In this document: positions 1 through 8,803 of the stretch, in pieces
Layout of the letters: the number at the start of each line of letters is the position of its first letter
Position numbering within the stretch: the stretch's first letter is position 1
NCBI RefSeq assembly: GCF_002307475.1
Contig: NZ_NTMH01000035.1
Coordinates: 62,001-126,000, forward strand
DNA from: Pantoea allii
Lineage (GTDB): Bacteria > Pseudomonadota > Gammaproteobacteria > Enterobacterales > Enterobacteriaceae
Reading direction: 5' to 3'
Length of the DNA: 64,000 nucleotides
Notes under the pieces: generated by a model
Databases searched by the model: none
Seen by the model: only the letters and a program-made list of their open reading frames with translations
Told to the model about the DNA's origin: nothing
Position numbers and translations under genes: made by a program

Positions 1-1271
1 ACCATTCGACCAATCAGCAAGGTGCCAATCAGTCCACATATGGCCGCAAAGGTCAGCCATGCGCCCGGCATCGCCTTATCACCCGTGGCGTGAATCAGAT
101 AACTCGACACCGCTGGCGTGAAGCCGCCAAACAGCGCGGTTGCCAGGCTGTAGGCCATGGAGAAACCGGCGGCGCGCACTTCTGCCGGCATAATTTCTGC
201 CAGATAAACCACCATGGCACCGTTGTAGCTGGCGTACAGGAAGGAGAGCCATAATTCCGCCTCCAGCAGATGGGCAAAGCTCGGCGACCCCACCATCCAG
301 TGCAGTACGGGCCAGGCCGTGGCAATCATCAGCACGGTAAACGTCAGCAACAGGGGGCGACGACCGACGCGATCGGACAGCGCGCCCATCACCGGTAGCC
401 AGAACAGGTTGGAAATGCCCACGAACAGCGTCACCATAAACGCCTGCTTGTCGCTCATCATCAACACCGTTTTGCCAAAGGTTGGCGTAAAGGCGGTAAT
501 CATATAGAACATCACGGTCGTGGTGACGACCATCAGCATGCCCGCCAGTACCAGTGCCCAGTTGCTGGCAACCGAACGCATAATTTCTGTCATCGCCGGG
601 TGATGTTTACGTTGGCTGAAGGCGTCGGTTTCTTCCAGCATACGGCGGATATAGAACAGGAATGGCACTATCAGGCAGCCCACCACAAAGGGAATACGCC
701 AGCCCCACTCGGTCACTTCATCATGGGAAAGCAGATGGTTCAGCGCCAGACCCAGCAGCGCAGCAAAAATCACAGCGATCTGCTGACTGCCCGATTGCCA
801 GCTCACAAAGAACCCTTTGCGTCCTTTTGGGGCCACTTCGGCCAGATACACGGACACACCGCCTAACTCCACGCCGGCTGAAAAGCCCTGCAGCAGACGC
901 CCCAGCAGAATCAGGACCGGTGCCGCCGCGCCAAGCGTGGCATAACCCGGTACCAGCGCAATGGTGAGCGTACCCACTGCCATCAGGCCGAGCGTTAACA
1001 GCAACCCTTTGCGACGACCATGGTGGTCAATGTAAGCCCCCAGAATAATCGCCCCCAGCGGGCGCATCAGGAAACCTGCGCCGAAGGTCATCAACGTCAG
1101 CATTAATGAAGAGAAGGGATCGTCACCGGGGAAGAAGGTTTTGGCTATCGCGGTCGCGTAATAGCCAAATACCATGAAGTCGTACATTTCAAGGAAGTTA
1201 CCACTGGTAACGTTGAAAATGGTTCTGGCCGCGCTCTTGGGCGGCTTTTGTAAAGTTTCACTATGGCTCAT
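1..1271 (-). CDS. MHS-family citrate/tricarballylate:proton symporter (3' end off window)
   Basis: Inner-membrane major facilitator protein expected to import citrate or a related tricarboxylate with protons. Reading the minus strand from ATG at 1271 gives an open frame of 423 codons that runs off the left edge, so only about ten C-terminal residues of a typical 430-residue family member are missing. The N-terminus (RTIFNVTSGNFLEMYDF) is characteristic of the CitA/CitH/TcuC branch of the metabolite:H+ symporters. The loop after TM2 has the expected YIDHHGRRKG motif and a repeat of it, ALSDRVGRRP, lies in the second half. It stands alone behind a CRP-like site (1323-1338). The substrate is inferred from the family; other MHS members carry shikimate, proline/betaine or alpha-ketoglutarate, but those N-termini differ. 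Confidence 0.85.
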   Translation of the reverse strand, partial: MSHSETLQKPPKSAARTIFNVTSGNFLEMYDFMVFGYYATAIAKTFFPGDDPFSSLMLTLMTFGAGFLMRPLGAIILGAYIDHHGRRKGLLLTLGLMAVGTLTIALVPGYATLGAAAPVLILLGRLLQGFSAGVELGGVSVYLAEVAPKGRKGFFVSWQSGSQQIAVIFAALLGLALNHLLSHDEVTEWGWRIPFVVGCLIVPFLFYIRRMLEETDAFSQRKHHPAMTEIMRSVASNWALVLAGMLMVVTTTVMFYMITAFTPTFGKTVLMMSDKQAFMVTLFVGISNLFWLPVMGALSDRVGRRPLLLTFTVLMIATAWPVLHWMVGSPSFAHLLEAELWLSFLYASYNGAMVVYLAEIMPAEVRAAGFSMAYSLATALFGGFTPAVSSYLIHATGDKAMPGAWLTFAAICGLIGTLLIGRM

Positions 1272-1322
1272 CACGGCTTCCTTGGTTTTTTATCCGTTTT
1301 AGCCTGCCAGAGGCCAGATTAA

Positions 1323-1338
1323 TGTGACATTGATCACC
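1323..1338. promoter_or_regulatory. CRP-like site upstream of the citrate-type transporter
   Basis: The sequence TGTGA-N6-TCACC matches nine of the ten conserved positions of the CRP consensus TGTGA-N6-TCACA. It lies about 50 bp upstream of the transporter start codon, a placement that suits activation of a carbon-source uptake gene. Seen by eye only. Confidence 0.5.
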
Positions 1339-1459
1339 ATTGCACTTTACAAATTCGTGAGTTTCCGTAACAAGAAATTAACAGAAGAGCTACAGCAGCA
1401 TATCTGCCTGCGTTGGCTGACAAAAGGCTATCGAAGATTCTGCAAAAAAGCAGAGACAA

Positions 1460-1490
1460 AAAAAGCGCTACAGAGTGAGCGCTTTTTGAG
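1460..1490 (-). terminator. Terminator after exbBD
   Basis: Perfect 10-bp inverted repeat (1460-1469 and 1478-1487) with an 8-nt loop. On the minus strand the second arm ends in a run of T, as expected for an intrinsic terminator of exbBD. The rest of 1272-1604 holds the transporter promoter region and no gene that I can see. Confidence 0.75.
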
Positions 1491-1604
1491 GAGGGCTTAA
1501 GATGTGGGGACAGGTAAGCGTATTAACTGCATCTGAGAAGTGAAAAAGGGTCAAGGCTTGCGGCTCACAGCGGGCGGCTAACCGGGTTTACCCCGCCGGG
1601 TTCA

Positions 1605-2027
1605 TCACTTCTTGACCGTTTCCATTCCCATTAAACCGATTTTTAAATAACCGGCCGTGCGCAGTTCATCCATAACGCTCATCAGCGTTTCATAATCCAC
1701 AGACTTGTCGGCCTGGAAGAAAATCGTGGTGTCTTTCTTGCCTTGCGTCTGCTGCGTCAGCACGTTAATCAGCGACGCATTATTTACCGCCTCGTTGCCG
1801 ACATAGAGCTGCTTGTCGGCTTTGATAGAGAGGTAAACCGGTTTTTCCGGGCGCGGCTGGGGCGCACTGGTGGACGCCGGGAGATTCACACGGACATCAA
1901 CGGTCGCCAGCGGCGCCGCGACCATGAAGATGATGAGTAGCACCAGCATCACGTCAATAAACGGCGTGACGTTGATTTCGTGCATTTCACCCTCGGTTTC
2001 GGAGTGGTCGTTTAATCGCATTGCCAT
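1605..2027 (-). CDS. exbD: TonB-system energy transducer ExbD
   Basis: Inner-membrane protein that, with ExbB, uses the proton gradient to energise TonB for uptake of iron-siderophores and cobalamin across the outer membrane. The 140-residue product has the family length: a short cytoplasmic N-terminus, one membrane segment near residues 22-42 (NVTPFIDVMLVLLIIFMV) and a periplasmic domain. The essential membrane aspartate is at residue 25, the position known from E. coli ExbD. The start lies 5 bp after the exbB stop codon, so the two are translated from one message. Regulation by iron is expected through the Fur box at 2844-2862. Confidence 0.97.
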   Translation of the reverse strand: MAMRLNDHSETEGEMHEINVTPFIDVMLVLLIIFMVAAPLATVDVRVNLPASTSAPQPRPEKPVYLSIKADKQLYVGNEAVNNASLINVLTQQTQGKKDTTIFFQADKSVDYETLMSVMDELRTAGYLKIGLMGMETVKK

Positions 2028-2032
2028 AACGC

Positions 2033-2776
2033 TTACCCTACACGCAGTTTTTGCGCGGCGGCAGGACGGTTGGCTTCAGGCTGTGCCAGGTTTCCCAGGT
2101 CGATATCGCGGCTCTGCAGCAGCATAATTTGCGCAGCAACATCCCCTAACGAGGCTTTGTAGTTGGCGATCATGCGGGCAAACACGTTGTATATCACCAC
2201 CGCCGGAATCGCCGCCACCAGACCGATCGCGGTCGCCAGCAAGGCTTCAGCGATGCCGGGGGCAACCACGGCAAGATTGGTCGTTTGGGTTTTGGCGATA
2301 CCAATAAAGCTGTTCATGATGCCCCAGACCGTGCCGAACAGACCGATAAACGGCGCGACGGAACCAATCGTTGCCAGGAAACCATTGCCGCGACCAGCGT
2401 GTCGGCAGAAAGCAGCGACGCGACGTTCGAGTCGGAAAGCGGTACGATCTTTGATCCCGGCCGTGTCTTCAACGCCTGCAGAGAGTTCCAACTCGTTTTG
2501 CGCGTCGTTAAGGAGCACCGCACTGTGGCTGGTGGTTTTAAACTGCTGGGCGGCGCGCGCGGCATCATTCAGGTTGCGGGCTTCACCCAATGCCAGCTGT
2601 TCACGTTTCAGGCGACGTTTGGCCGCGCTCAGCTCAGCATACTTACCGAAGAAAATGGCCCAGGTCACAACAGAGGCCAATAACAGACCAATCATGACGA
2701 CCTTCACCACGATATCAGCATGCTGGTACATGCCCCATACGGAAAGGTCTGCTTGCATTAAATCACTGGCTACCAC
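2033..2776 (-). CDS. exbB: TonB-system proton channel subunit ExbB
   Basis: Pentameric inner-membrane protein of the MotA/TolQ/ExbB family that forms the proton-conducting partner of ExbD. The 247 residues start at a GTG preceded by GGAG seven bases away; an ATG six codons downstream is the alternative start. The N-terminal stretch LSVWGMYQHADIVVK and the last two membrane segments (IGSVAPFIGLFGTVWGIMNSF and AEALLATAIGLVAAIPAVV) are nearly identical to E. coli ExbB. The cytoplasmic loop is more divergent. In E. coli exbB lies directly opposite metC; here about 16.6 kb separates them. Confidence 0.97.
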   Translation of the reverse strand: MVASDLMQADLSVWGMYQHADIVVKVVMIGLLLASVVTWAIFFGKYAELSAAKRRLKREQLALGEARNLNDAARAAQQFKTTSHSAVLLNDAQNELELSAGVEDTAGIKDRTAFRLERRVAAFCRHAGRGNGFLATIGSVAPFIGLFGTVWGIMNSFIGIAKTQTTNLAVVAPGIAEALLATAIGLVAAIPAVVIYNVFARMIANYKASLGDVAAQIMLLQSRDIDLGNLAQPEANRPAAAQKLRVG

Positions 2777-2843
2777 GCGGCTTCTCCAACTTCATATTCA
2801 GGATGCGGAATAAGTGCAGATGATAGCAAAAATCAATCGAATT

Positions 2844-2862
2844 GATAGTGGTTCTCATTAGT
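2844..2862. promoter_or_regulatory. Fur box in the exbB promoter
   Basis: The 19-bp stretch GATAGTGGTTCTCATTAGT matches 13 of 19 positions of the Fur consensus. It lies about 70 bp upstream of the exbB GTG, just upstream of a TATCAT -10 candidate on the minus strand. Iron-dependent control of exbBD by Fur is well established in enterobacteria. Confidence 0.65.
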
Positions 2863-3008
2863 ATTTACAATCTGCCGTGCCTCCAGGCTATGGAGCCAGC
2901 ACTGGAAAAAGGACGCTTAGTCTCAGGGCCTGTACGCGCTGGCTTTATTACGCTCGTATTGGGATGGCCTGCATTACGCCTGAGCCGCCAGTGCTTCAGG
3001 CGAGCGGT

Positions 3009-3440
3009 TCACAGGCCCGCGGCGCTCTTTTCCATCTCGCCCCACACGTCAGCTTTCACCGCAGGCCACTGCGTTTTTAGCACAGGAACGATAGCCCCTG
3101 TCCACTTCGCCTTATTGCCGCCGGTTTCATCAAACCCTGTTTCAACGGTCAACGGTCAACGTGAGTGTGCCGGTGCCCGACCTCGCCGCATCGCTCTGCT
3201 GGAATACGTGGTAGCAGCTCTGCCATTGATGGTCTGAAGTGGAGGTTCCCTCGTTATAGCCATCCGCGCACACCCAGGCGACATAACGGCCTGCAAGGAA
3301 ATAACGCAGGGCTTTGGGCTGCGGCGGCGAGTTAATTTTACCAGGCCACCAGGCCCAGACAATATGCTTCGTGCCGCGTTGCACACAGATGGCGTGGCTG
3401 TCGAGACCACGGGGCTTTTGGCTTTTGGCTTTTGGCTGAC
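3009..3440 (-). pseudogene. Decayed gene of unknown function with 7-bp tandem duplications
   Basis: On the minus strand a protein-like frame runs from about 3440 (LSNLCSGCQPK...) through WAWWPGKIN, YFLAGRYVAWVCADGYNEG and DHQWQSCYHVFQQS, and stops at TGA 3142-3144 inside a triple 7-bp repeat (3143-3161). Removing one repeat copy joins this frame to a second open frame that continues with GFDETGGNKAKWTGAIVPVLKT, runs through VWGEMEKSAAGL and stops at 3009. So a 7-bp duplication appears to have broken one gene. A second 7-bp triplet repeat (CCAAAAG on the minus strand, near 3416-3438) sits near the N-terminus, just downstream of another in-frame stop. I do not recognise the family. The tryptophan- and cysteine-rich composition may suggest an exported protein. 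Confidence 0.5.
3143..3161. repeat. Tandem 7-bp repeat that breaks the reading frame
   Basis: CAACGGT occurs twice in full and then as CAACG (2.7 copies). Because 7 is not a multiple of 3, gain or loss of one copy shifts the minus-strand frame. Deleting one copy restores a continuous reading frame from about 3440 to 3009. Confidence 0.75.
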
Positions 3441-3593
3441 ACCCTGAGCAGAGGTTGCTCAGTTAACCCAGCATTTTTACCGCATCCAGATGCGCCAAAA
3501 CGGCTAATTAGCGATCAATCTTATAAAATAAGTTTTTCGTTTCGGTGAATGTAAAAATTATGTTGCGGCCAAAATCCCCCTGCAGCAGGATGA

Positions 3594-3620
3594 GTAGAAC
3601 GTTCTACTAAAACGTTCTAC
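3594..3620. promoter_or_regulatory. Paired LacI-family operators before the PTS gene
   Basis: A perfect 14-bp palindrome GTAGAACGTTCTAC (3594-3607) is followed, overlapping by one base, by a second copy matching 12 of 14 positions (3607-3620). The central CG dyad is typical of LacI/GalR operators and resembles the AACGTT core of MalI sites. They lie 47-73 bp upstream of the permease start and are the probable binding sites of the downstream MalI-like repressor. Confidence 0.65.
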
Positions 3621-3666
3621 CTGCTTTAAAAACGCTAATAACAGCGCAACATTGGGGAAACCTGGC

Positions 3667-5169
3667 ATGAGACTGCTCTCAGGATTTGTTAAGTCGTTAT
3701 CAAAACTATCAATGATTGGCCGGGCGCTCATGCTGCCCATTTCGTTGCTGCCTGCCGCTGGCTTGCTACTGGCATTTGGTAATAAGTTTGAGTTGCCGCT
3801 GATGATGAATGCCGGCGGGGTGATTTTCGATAACCTGCCGATGCTGTTTGCTATCGGCTCTGCGGTAGGGCTGGCCTCCGAATCCGGTATCGCCGCGCTC
3901 TCTGCCGCGGTTTCCGTCTTTGTGACCAATATTACCATCGGCACTATGTTGCATATCACACCGGAAATGGCGGCTCAGGGCGGAAAATATGCCATGGTCG
4001 TCGGCATTCCGACGTTGCAGATGGGTGTGTTTGGCGGGCTTATCTGCGGCATTCTGGCCGCCTGGTGCTATAACCGCTTCCATACCCTGCAGCTCCCGGA
4101 ATTTCTCGGTTTCTTTTCCGGTAAGCGTTTTGTCGCCATTGCCACCGCGTTTTTATCCTTCCTGCTTGGCCTGCTGATGCCGTATGTCTGGCAACATATT
4201 CAGGCAGGGATTGATGCGCTGTCGGTTATCGTTAACGGTGATAATCAGGCGGCCTCAACCTTTATTTTCGGGCTGGTCGAACGCGCCCTGATACCGCTTG
4301 GCCTGCACCATATCTGGTATCCTTCGTTCTGGTACTCCTTCGGCGATTACGTGACCAAAAGCGGCCAGGTGATCCATGGTGATCAAACTATCTGGTTCAA
4401 GATGCTGGAAGAGGGCGTGAAATCCTTTAGCAGCAACACCTACCAAAATGCGGGCAAGTTTATGCAAGGTGAGTACCCGCTGATGCTGTTCGCGCTGCCC
4501 GCCGCCTGTCTGGCGATGTATCACGAAGCCCATACGAAAAACAAAAAGATCGCCTTCGGTATCCTGTTTTCGGCGGCGCTGACCTGCTTTTTAACCGGGA
4601 TCACCGAGCCGGTAGAATTCACCTTTATCTTTGTCGCGCCCCTGCTGTATGTCTTTAATGCCATCATGGCTGGCCTGGCGTATATGACCATGTACCTGCT
4701 GCATGCTCATATCGCGAAGTCCTTTTCAGCCGGAATGATTGACTACATTACCTTTGGCATTGTGCCCTCTCTTAACGGTTATCAGACTCACTATCTCAGT
4801 GCCGTTATCGTAGGCGTGCCAATGGCATTGATTTATTATTTCACCTTCCGCTTCGTGATACGCCGGTTTAATGTAAAAACGCCGGGACGAACCGATGTGA
4901 CGGCCACGACCGATGATAAAACCGATGCAGAGCTGGCAAGCGACATTATGGTTCTGCTGGGCGGCGAGCAGAATATCAGCGCGGTGGGCGCCTGCATTAC
5001 GCGCCTTCGGCTTGAAGTGGCCAACAGCAATGAGGTCGACCGTGAAGGGCTTAATAACCTTGGCGCGCGCGGCGTGGTTTTTGTCGGCGATAACGGAATA
5101 CAAATTATTTTTGGTGCCAGAGCGCAATTTATTGCCCAGACGCTGTCCGGGATGGTGGGCAAATCCTAG
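3667..5169 (+). CDS. PTS EIICB permease, glucose/maltose (MalX-like) family
   Basis: Phosphotransferase-system membrane permease that imports and phosphorylates a sugar. Of about 500 residues, roughly 1-400 form the membrane EIIC domain (with GLHHIWYPSFWY and the conserved TGITEPVEFTF loop). After a linker near residue 410 comes a cytoplasmic EIIB domain with the phosphorylated cysteine in GACITRLRL. There is no EIIA domain, so the phosphoryl group must come from a separate EIIA such as Crr. I chose ATG 3667, preceded by GGGGA, over the in-frame TTG at 3652. Together with a MalI-like repressor 66 bp downstream and tandem operators upstream it resembles E. coli malX-malI, but no malY-like gene follows. 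The substrate is unknown. Confidence 0.85.
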   Translation: MRLLSGFVKSLSKLSMIGRALMLPISLLPAAGLLLAFGNKFELPLMMNAGGVIFDNLPMLFAIGSAVGLASESGIAALSAAVSVFVTNITIGTMLHITPEMAAQGGKYAMVVGIPTLQMGVFGGLICGILAAWCYNRFHTLQLPEFLGFFSGKRFVAIATAFLSFLLGLLMPYVWQHIQAGIDALSVIVNGDNQAASTFIFGLVERALIPLGLHHIWYPSFWYSFGDYVTKSGQVIHGDQTIWFKMLEEGVKSFSSNTYQNAGKFMQGEYPLMLFALPAACLAMYHEAHTKNKKIAFGILFSAALTCFLTGITEPVEFTFIFVAPLLYVFNAIMAGLAYMTMYLLHAHIAKSFSAGMIDYITFGIVPSLNGYQTHYLSAVIVGVPMALIYYFTFRFVIRRFNVKTPGRTDVTATTDDKTDAELASDIMVLLGGEQNISAVGACITRLRLEVANSNEVDREGLNNLGARGVVFVGDNGIQIIFGARAQFIAQTLSGMVGKS

Positions 5170-5235
5170 CCTGCGTTTCTGCAGGCGACGGGCAAAGCGG
5201 TATCAGGCGGATGACGTGAATGTCAGGGAGCAGGT

Positions 5236-6252
5236 TTGAAGAGAGTCAGCATTACTGACGTTGCTAAACATGCCGGTGTTTCGGTTTCGACCGTTTCACT
5301 GGTGCTGCGTCAGAAAGGAAAAATATCCGATGCCACCATCAGGAAAGTTCACGCCGCCATTGATGCGCTCGACTATGTGCAGAATGTGGCCGCGGCGAAT
5401 CTGCGCGCCAGTACCTCTAACCTTATCGGTTTGATTCTGCGCGATTTCAGCGACAGTTTCTCTGTCAAGGTGATGGCAAGCATTGTTCAGCAGCTTGAAA
5501 AGCAGGGCTACCTGGTATTTCTGGGCCAGCCCACTGACGACGACGAATCGCTGGCACGCTGCCTGCTTTCGTTTAAACAGCAGGGCGTCGCCGGGGTCGT
5601 CTATCTGGCGTCAAACACGCGAAACGCCAGCCTGCCCGAGCAACTCCTGCACTGCCCTTTGCCGCTGGTGGTGGTATCGCAGTCGCTGCTGGCAGAGAAG
5701 TGCAATCTGGTGATGCGTGATAACCGCCAGGCCGCGCACCTGGCGACGCGCTATCTGATAGAACGCGGTCATCGCAATATTGCTTACATTGGCGGGATTG
5801 AAGGGGATCTGATCCGGCAACAGCGCTTACTCGGGTTTCGCAGTGCCCTGACCCAGCACGGGCTGGCACTACGGGAAGGGTTTACGCCGTCCTGTCGGGC
5901 CGATACCCAGGCGGCCGCTTATGCCACTCGCCAGTTACTGGAGCAGAACAACACCATTACCGCCCTGCTCTGTCACTCGCCGGATGCGATCATTGGCGCG
6001 ATTTCAGGGATTCATCATACGGGGCGCACCGTGGGTAAAGATGTGTTCCTGACCCAACAGGTCGCGCTGGTGGGCTTTGAAGACATGCTGCACGTGAACC
6101 TGACCTCGCCCTCTTTCACCTATGTTTCTTCCGCCAGTGAAGAATCCGGGCGGCAGGCGGCGGAACTTATCCTGCGTCAGGTGAAAGAACCCGAACGGCA
6201 AACGCAGCGTATTTTATTATCGGGCCAATTAATTACACGAGAGTCAGCATAA
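5236..6252 (+). CDS. LacI-family repressor, MalI-like
   Basis: DNA-binding repressor of 338 residues. The N-terminal helix-turn-helix (SITDVAKHAGVSVSTVSLVL) is almost the same as that of E. coli MalI, and is followed by a periplasmic-binding-protein-like sensor domain (about residues 60-330) with DNRQAAHLATRYLIERGH and GYIGG-type motifs. The late FLTQQVALVGFED stretch also resembles MalI. Translation starts at TTG 5236 behind AGGGAGCAGG; no better in-frame ATG is available. It probably controls the adjacent PTS gene through the palindromes at 3594-3620. The inducer is unknown. Confidence 0.85.
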   Translation: MKRVSITDVAKHAGVSVSTVSLVLRQKGKISDATIRKVHAAIDALDYVQNVAAANLRASTSNLIGLILRDFSDSFSVKVMASIVQQLEKQGYLVFLGQPTDDDESLARCLLSFKQQGVAGVVYLASNTRNASLPEQLLHCPLPLVVVSQSLLAEKCNLVMRDNRQAAHLATRYLIERGHRNIAYIGGIEGDLIRQQRLLGFRSALTQHGLALREGFTPSCRADTQAAAYATRQLLEQNNTITALLCHSPDAIIGAISGIHHTGRTVGKDVFLTQQVALVGFEDMLHVNLTSPSFTYVSSASEESGRQAAELILRQVKEPERQTQRILLSGQLITRESA

Positions 6253-7141
6253 ATCGGCATTTCCATTGTCAGAGAAGCGAGTCAGTGAAAAATCGCTTTC
6301 GTGAGCAGGGGAATCCCCGCGAACGATTGTTGCGCAAACAGAATGATAAACAGCCTATGAGCAATGCAATCATAACCAGCCTACTTTCGCTTTTACGTCG
6401 GACAATACCGTGGCTTTCATTACGAGGCCGCCGTTTACCGCATGACCACGCTGACCTTACTCGTGAGGGAGATCGCCCATCACGCCTGTCTCCCGCTTCC
6501 GTTTTCGCCGGGCCTGACGGCACCCTTTCTCACGCCAGTAACGCCTTAACCCAGGCAAGCGAGACGTCATCCGATCCCTGCCCGCCGCCAGACCGGACGA
6601 TGCAGCTCTGGCTGTCTCGCTGTTTTTTGTTTGTATCACTGCTGCTACCCGGTTCAAACATGGCTTCACACTGTTCGGGAGCCTGCTATGCCGCCACCAA
6701 TACCCTGATCACTTTGCACTTTTTCAGGCGCTGTTATGAATCCGGTAAACCCTCATCCGGGATGGTTAAATGTTTTAGTCGCCAGTTGCGCAGCGTGGCA
6801 CTGATTCGTTTTATCCATGCCTCACGCAGCGCGGCCCCGCCGGGCAGGTTAAAGCGTTTTCGTCACGACCATCACTCAGGTAAGAAGAAAAGAAGCCAGG
6901 TACGTCCGCCCTTCCGGGCCGATCCCGAGCCAGAGCAGCCTGTCCGTGCCAGCCCGGCAGAACCCTCTTTGTTCTCGCCTGACGCATTGCTCAGACAGCA
7001 CCCGCTGCCACCGTCGTCGCCCTGCACAGGACGGCAATATCAAGAAATGCCATCCGGGGTGAGCCCGCCGCTGAACACGCCGACCACCTCAACCGGCTGT
7101 GTGCCCTGAGCGGACAGCATCTGGGCGTAACATAGCCCTGA
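6253..7141. other. Gene-poor stretch, possible remnants on the minus strand
   Basis: No recognisable gene. A 274-codon plus-strand frame (6285-7109) looks like chance: rich in Arg, Ser and Pro, with no conserved motif. Short protein-like minus-strand fragments (a segment reading ALREAWIKRISATLRNWRLKH near 6737-6850, and MLSAQGTQPVEVVGVFSGGL near 7046-7125) could be remains of decayed genes downstream of pcaK. Each is interrupted by stops, and I cannot assign a family. Confidence 0.35.
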
Positions 7142-8518
7142 TTAGCGGATATCCCCTGGGCTAATTCCCCAGCGGGAAGGCGTGCTTCTGCTGGCGGCCT
7201 GGCGCTGCTGATAACGTCCTTTTGCCGTAATCATCGCCACCGTTAACAACGCCGGAATAGCCAGTACGGCAAAAATGGTGGCAAATCCCCAGCCCAGCGC
7301 CAGCATCTCCGCCCCGACCAACGCGCTCAGAATCGCGCCGACGCGTCCCACGCCGTGCATCCAGCTGGAGCCGGTCGCGCGGGCCTCGGTCGGATAAAAG
7401 CTGGCCGAGAGCGCATTCATTCCGGTGTTAGCGCCACCGATGCAAAAGCCGATCATCATGGCACAACCGCCCAGCAACACCGGGTGCGCGAGCGAAAATC
7501 CCATACCGACCGTGAACAGCGCGCCCGCACCGTAAATCAGCGACAGCGCCCGGTGCGACTCAATCCTGTCCATTAACCAACCCGAAAACAGCGAACCACA
7601 GGTGCCGCCTGCCTGGAACAGCGCAGTAATAATCGCCGCCTGTACCACGTCAAAACCGTTATCTTTAATCAGCATGGGTAGCCAGCTGCCCAGGGTGTAG
7701 AACAAAAACAGGGCGGTAAAATAGGCGCCCCACAGCATCAGGCTGCCAAACCGGTATTGGTCATTGAGTACCACTTTTACTGGCTGCGCGTTCGCTTTGC
7801 TGACGGGCGGCAGCTCGACGCTGCACTGTTGCAGGTCCAGATCCGGCGCCAGCTTAGCCAGAATACGGTGAATTTTTTTGCTGGCGGCACGCCTGACCAC
7901 TAAAAAGCACACCGACTCCGGCAGCGCCCAGAGCAGCAACGGCACGAACAGCATCGGCAGGATGCCGCCCAGCATCAGTACGGCGTGCCAGCCAAAGTGC
8001 GGCATCAGCCATGAAGCGGCAAAGCCCCCCAGCGCGGCACCAAAGGTGAAGCCGCAAAACACCACGGTGATGAGAAATGCCCGCCGTCTGGCAGGCGCAA
8101 ATTCGGCCACCAGCGTACCCACATTGGGCATCGCCGCACCCAATCCCAGACCGGTCAGGAAGCGAAACAGGATCATCTGCTCCATGTTTTGCGAAAAGGC
8201 GGTGATCAGCGTCCAGGCACCAAAAAAGAACACGCTGTTAATAATGACCACTTTGCGGCCCAGCCTGTCAGACAGGGGACCAGAGAGCATCGCGCCCAGC
8301 GCCAGTCCCACCAGCGCTGCGCTGATAATCAGCCCCAGCTCGCGGTTGGTGATCCCCCAGTCGGCTTTTAATTCAGGTGCAATAAATCCCATGATGGCAA
8401 TATCAAATCCATCAAGGGCGATGATGCAGAAGCCAAACAGCACCACCATCTTTTGCCACATCCCCAGCGGGCGGCTGTCGATTAACGCCCGAACATCAAT
8501 TGTTTTGCTTTCCGCCAC
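7142..8518 (-). CDS. pcaK: 4-hydroxybenzoate/protocatechuate:H+ symporter, AAHS family
   Basis: Twelve-helix major facilitator protein predicted to bring aromatic acids such as protocatechuate or 4-hydroxybenzoate into the cell. The first helix carries LDGFDIAIMGFIAPEL, whose Asp-Gly-x-Asp signature is needed for aromatic acid transport in PcaK. The TM2-3 loop has GPLSDRLGRK. I chose GTG 8518 (VAESKTIDVRALIDSRP, 458 residues) because GGAGA lies seven bases upstream and the family begins there. A PcaR-type operator lies about 70-95 bp upstream of the start. No 4-hydroxybenzoate hydroxylase gene (pobA) is in the window, so protocatechuate itself or quinate-type acids are likely substrates. Confidence 0.85.
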   Translation of the reverse strand: MAESKTIDVRALIDSRPLGMWQKMVVLFGFCIIALDGFDIAIMGFIAPELKADWGITNRELGLIISAALVGLALGAMLSGPLSDRLGRKVVIINSVFFFGAWTLITAFSQNMEQMILFRFLTGLGLGAAMPNVGTLVAEFAPARRRAFLITVVFCGFTFGAALGGFAASWLMPHFGWHAVLMLGGILPMLFVPLLLWALPESVCFLVVRRAASKKIHRILAKLAPDLDLQQCSVELPPVSKANAQPVKVVLNDQYRFGSLMLWGAYFTALFLFYTLGSWLPMLIKDNGFDVVQAAIITALFQAGGTCGSLFSGWLMDRIESHRALSLIYGAGALFTVGMGFSLAHPVLLGGCAMMIGFCIGGANTGMNALSASFYPTEARATGSSWMHGVGRVGAILSALVGAEMLALGWGFATIFAVLAIPALLTVAMITAKGRYQQRQAASRSTPSRWGISPGDIR

Positions 8519-8573
8519 GGTGACTCTCCGGTGAAATACGTTATGTGGGGTTACTATATGCAGGCGCTGTAGG

Positions 8574-8613
8574 GCGATAAACGGCGATAATCGAAATTTT
8601 GTGCGTTTATCGC
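8574..8613. promoter_or_regulatory. PcaR-type operator upstream of pcaK
   Basis: Contains an imperfect inverted repeat (arms GCGATAATCG and CGTTTATCGC, 10-bp spacer AAATTTTGTG) with a further direct copy GGCGATAAAC just beside it. The same arms and an 8-of-10 similar spacer occur at 18417-18446. A palindrome plus an extra direct half-site is the arrangement described for IclR-type PcaU/PcaR operators. Confidence 0.65.
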
Positions 8614-8774
8614 GCAACAATGCGTTAAATAAAGTTCATTATCGCGTTACCAGATTGTTATATAAGGCAATTTTTCTGACAGCATGGCTCCCGTTATCCG
8701 CTAAGGATTGTGAGCGGGATCGGGCGTGTTTTCAGGCGGAGGGATGCGCTACAGAGGAGACAGGTGCAGGATAA

Positions 8775-8795
8775 CGGGCCAGCGAAACTGGCCCG
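8775..8795 (-). terminator. Terminator after quiC
   Basis: Perfect 8-bp stem (CGGGCCAG/CTGGCCCG) with a 5-nt loop, eight bases downstream of the quiC stop on the minus strand. The T run is short, so its efficiency is uncertain. Confidence 0.55.
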
Positions 8796-8803
8796 TCGAA
8801 GGA

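Noticed and set aside
6285..7109. 274-codon plus-strand open frame
   Set aside because: Composition is dominated by Arg, Ser, Pro and Leu with no domain-like pattern or neighbour support, and protein-like fragments lie on the other strand. Treated as chance.
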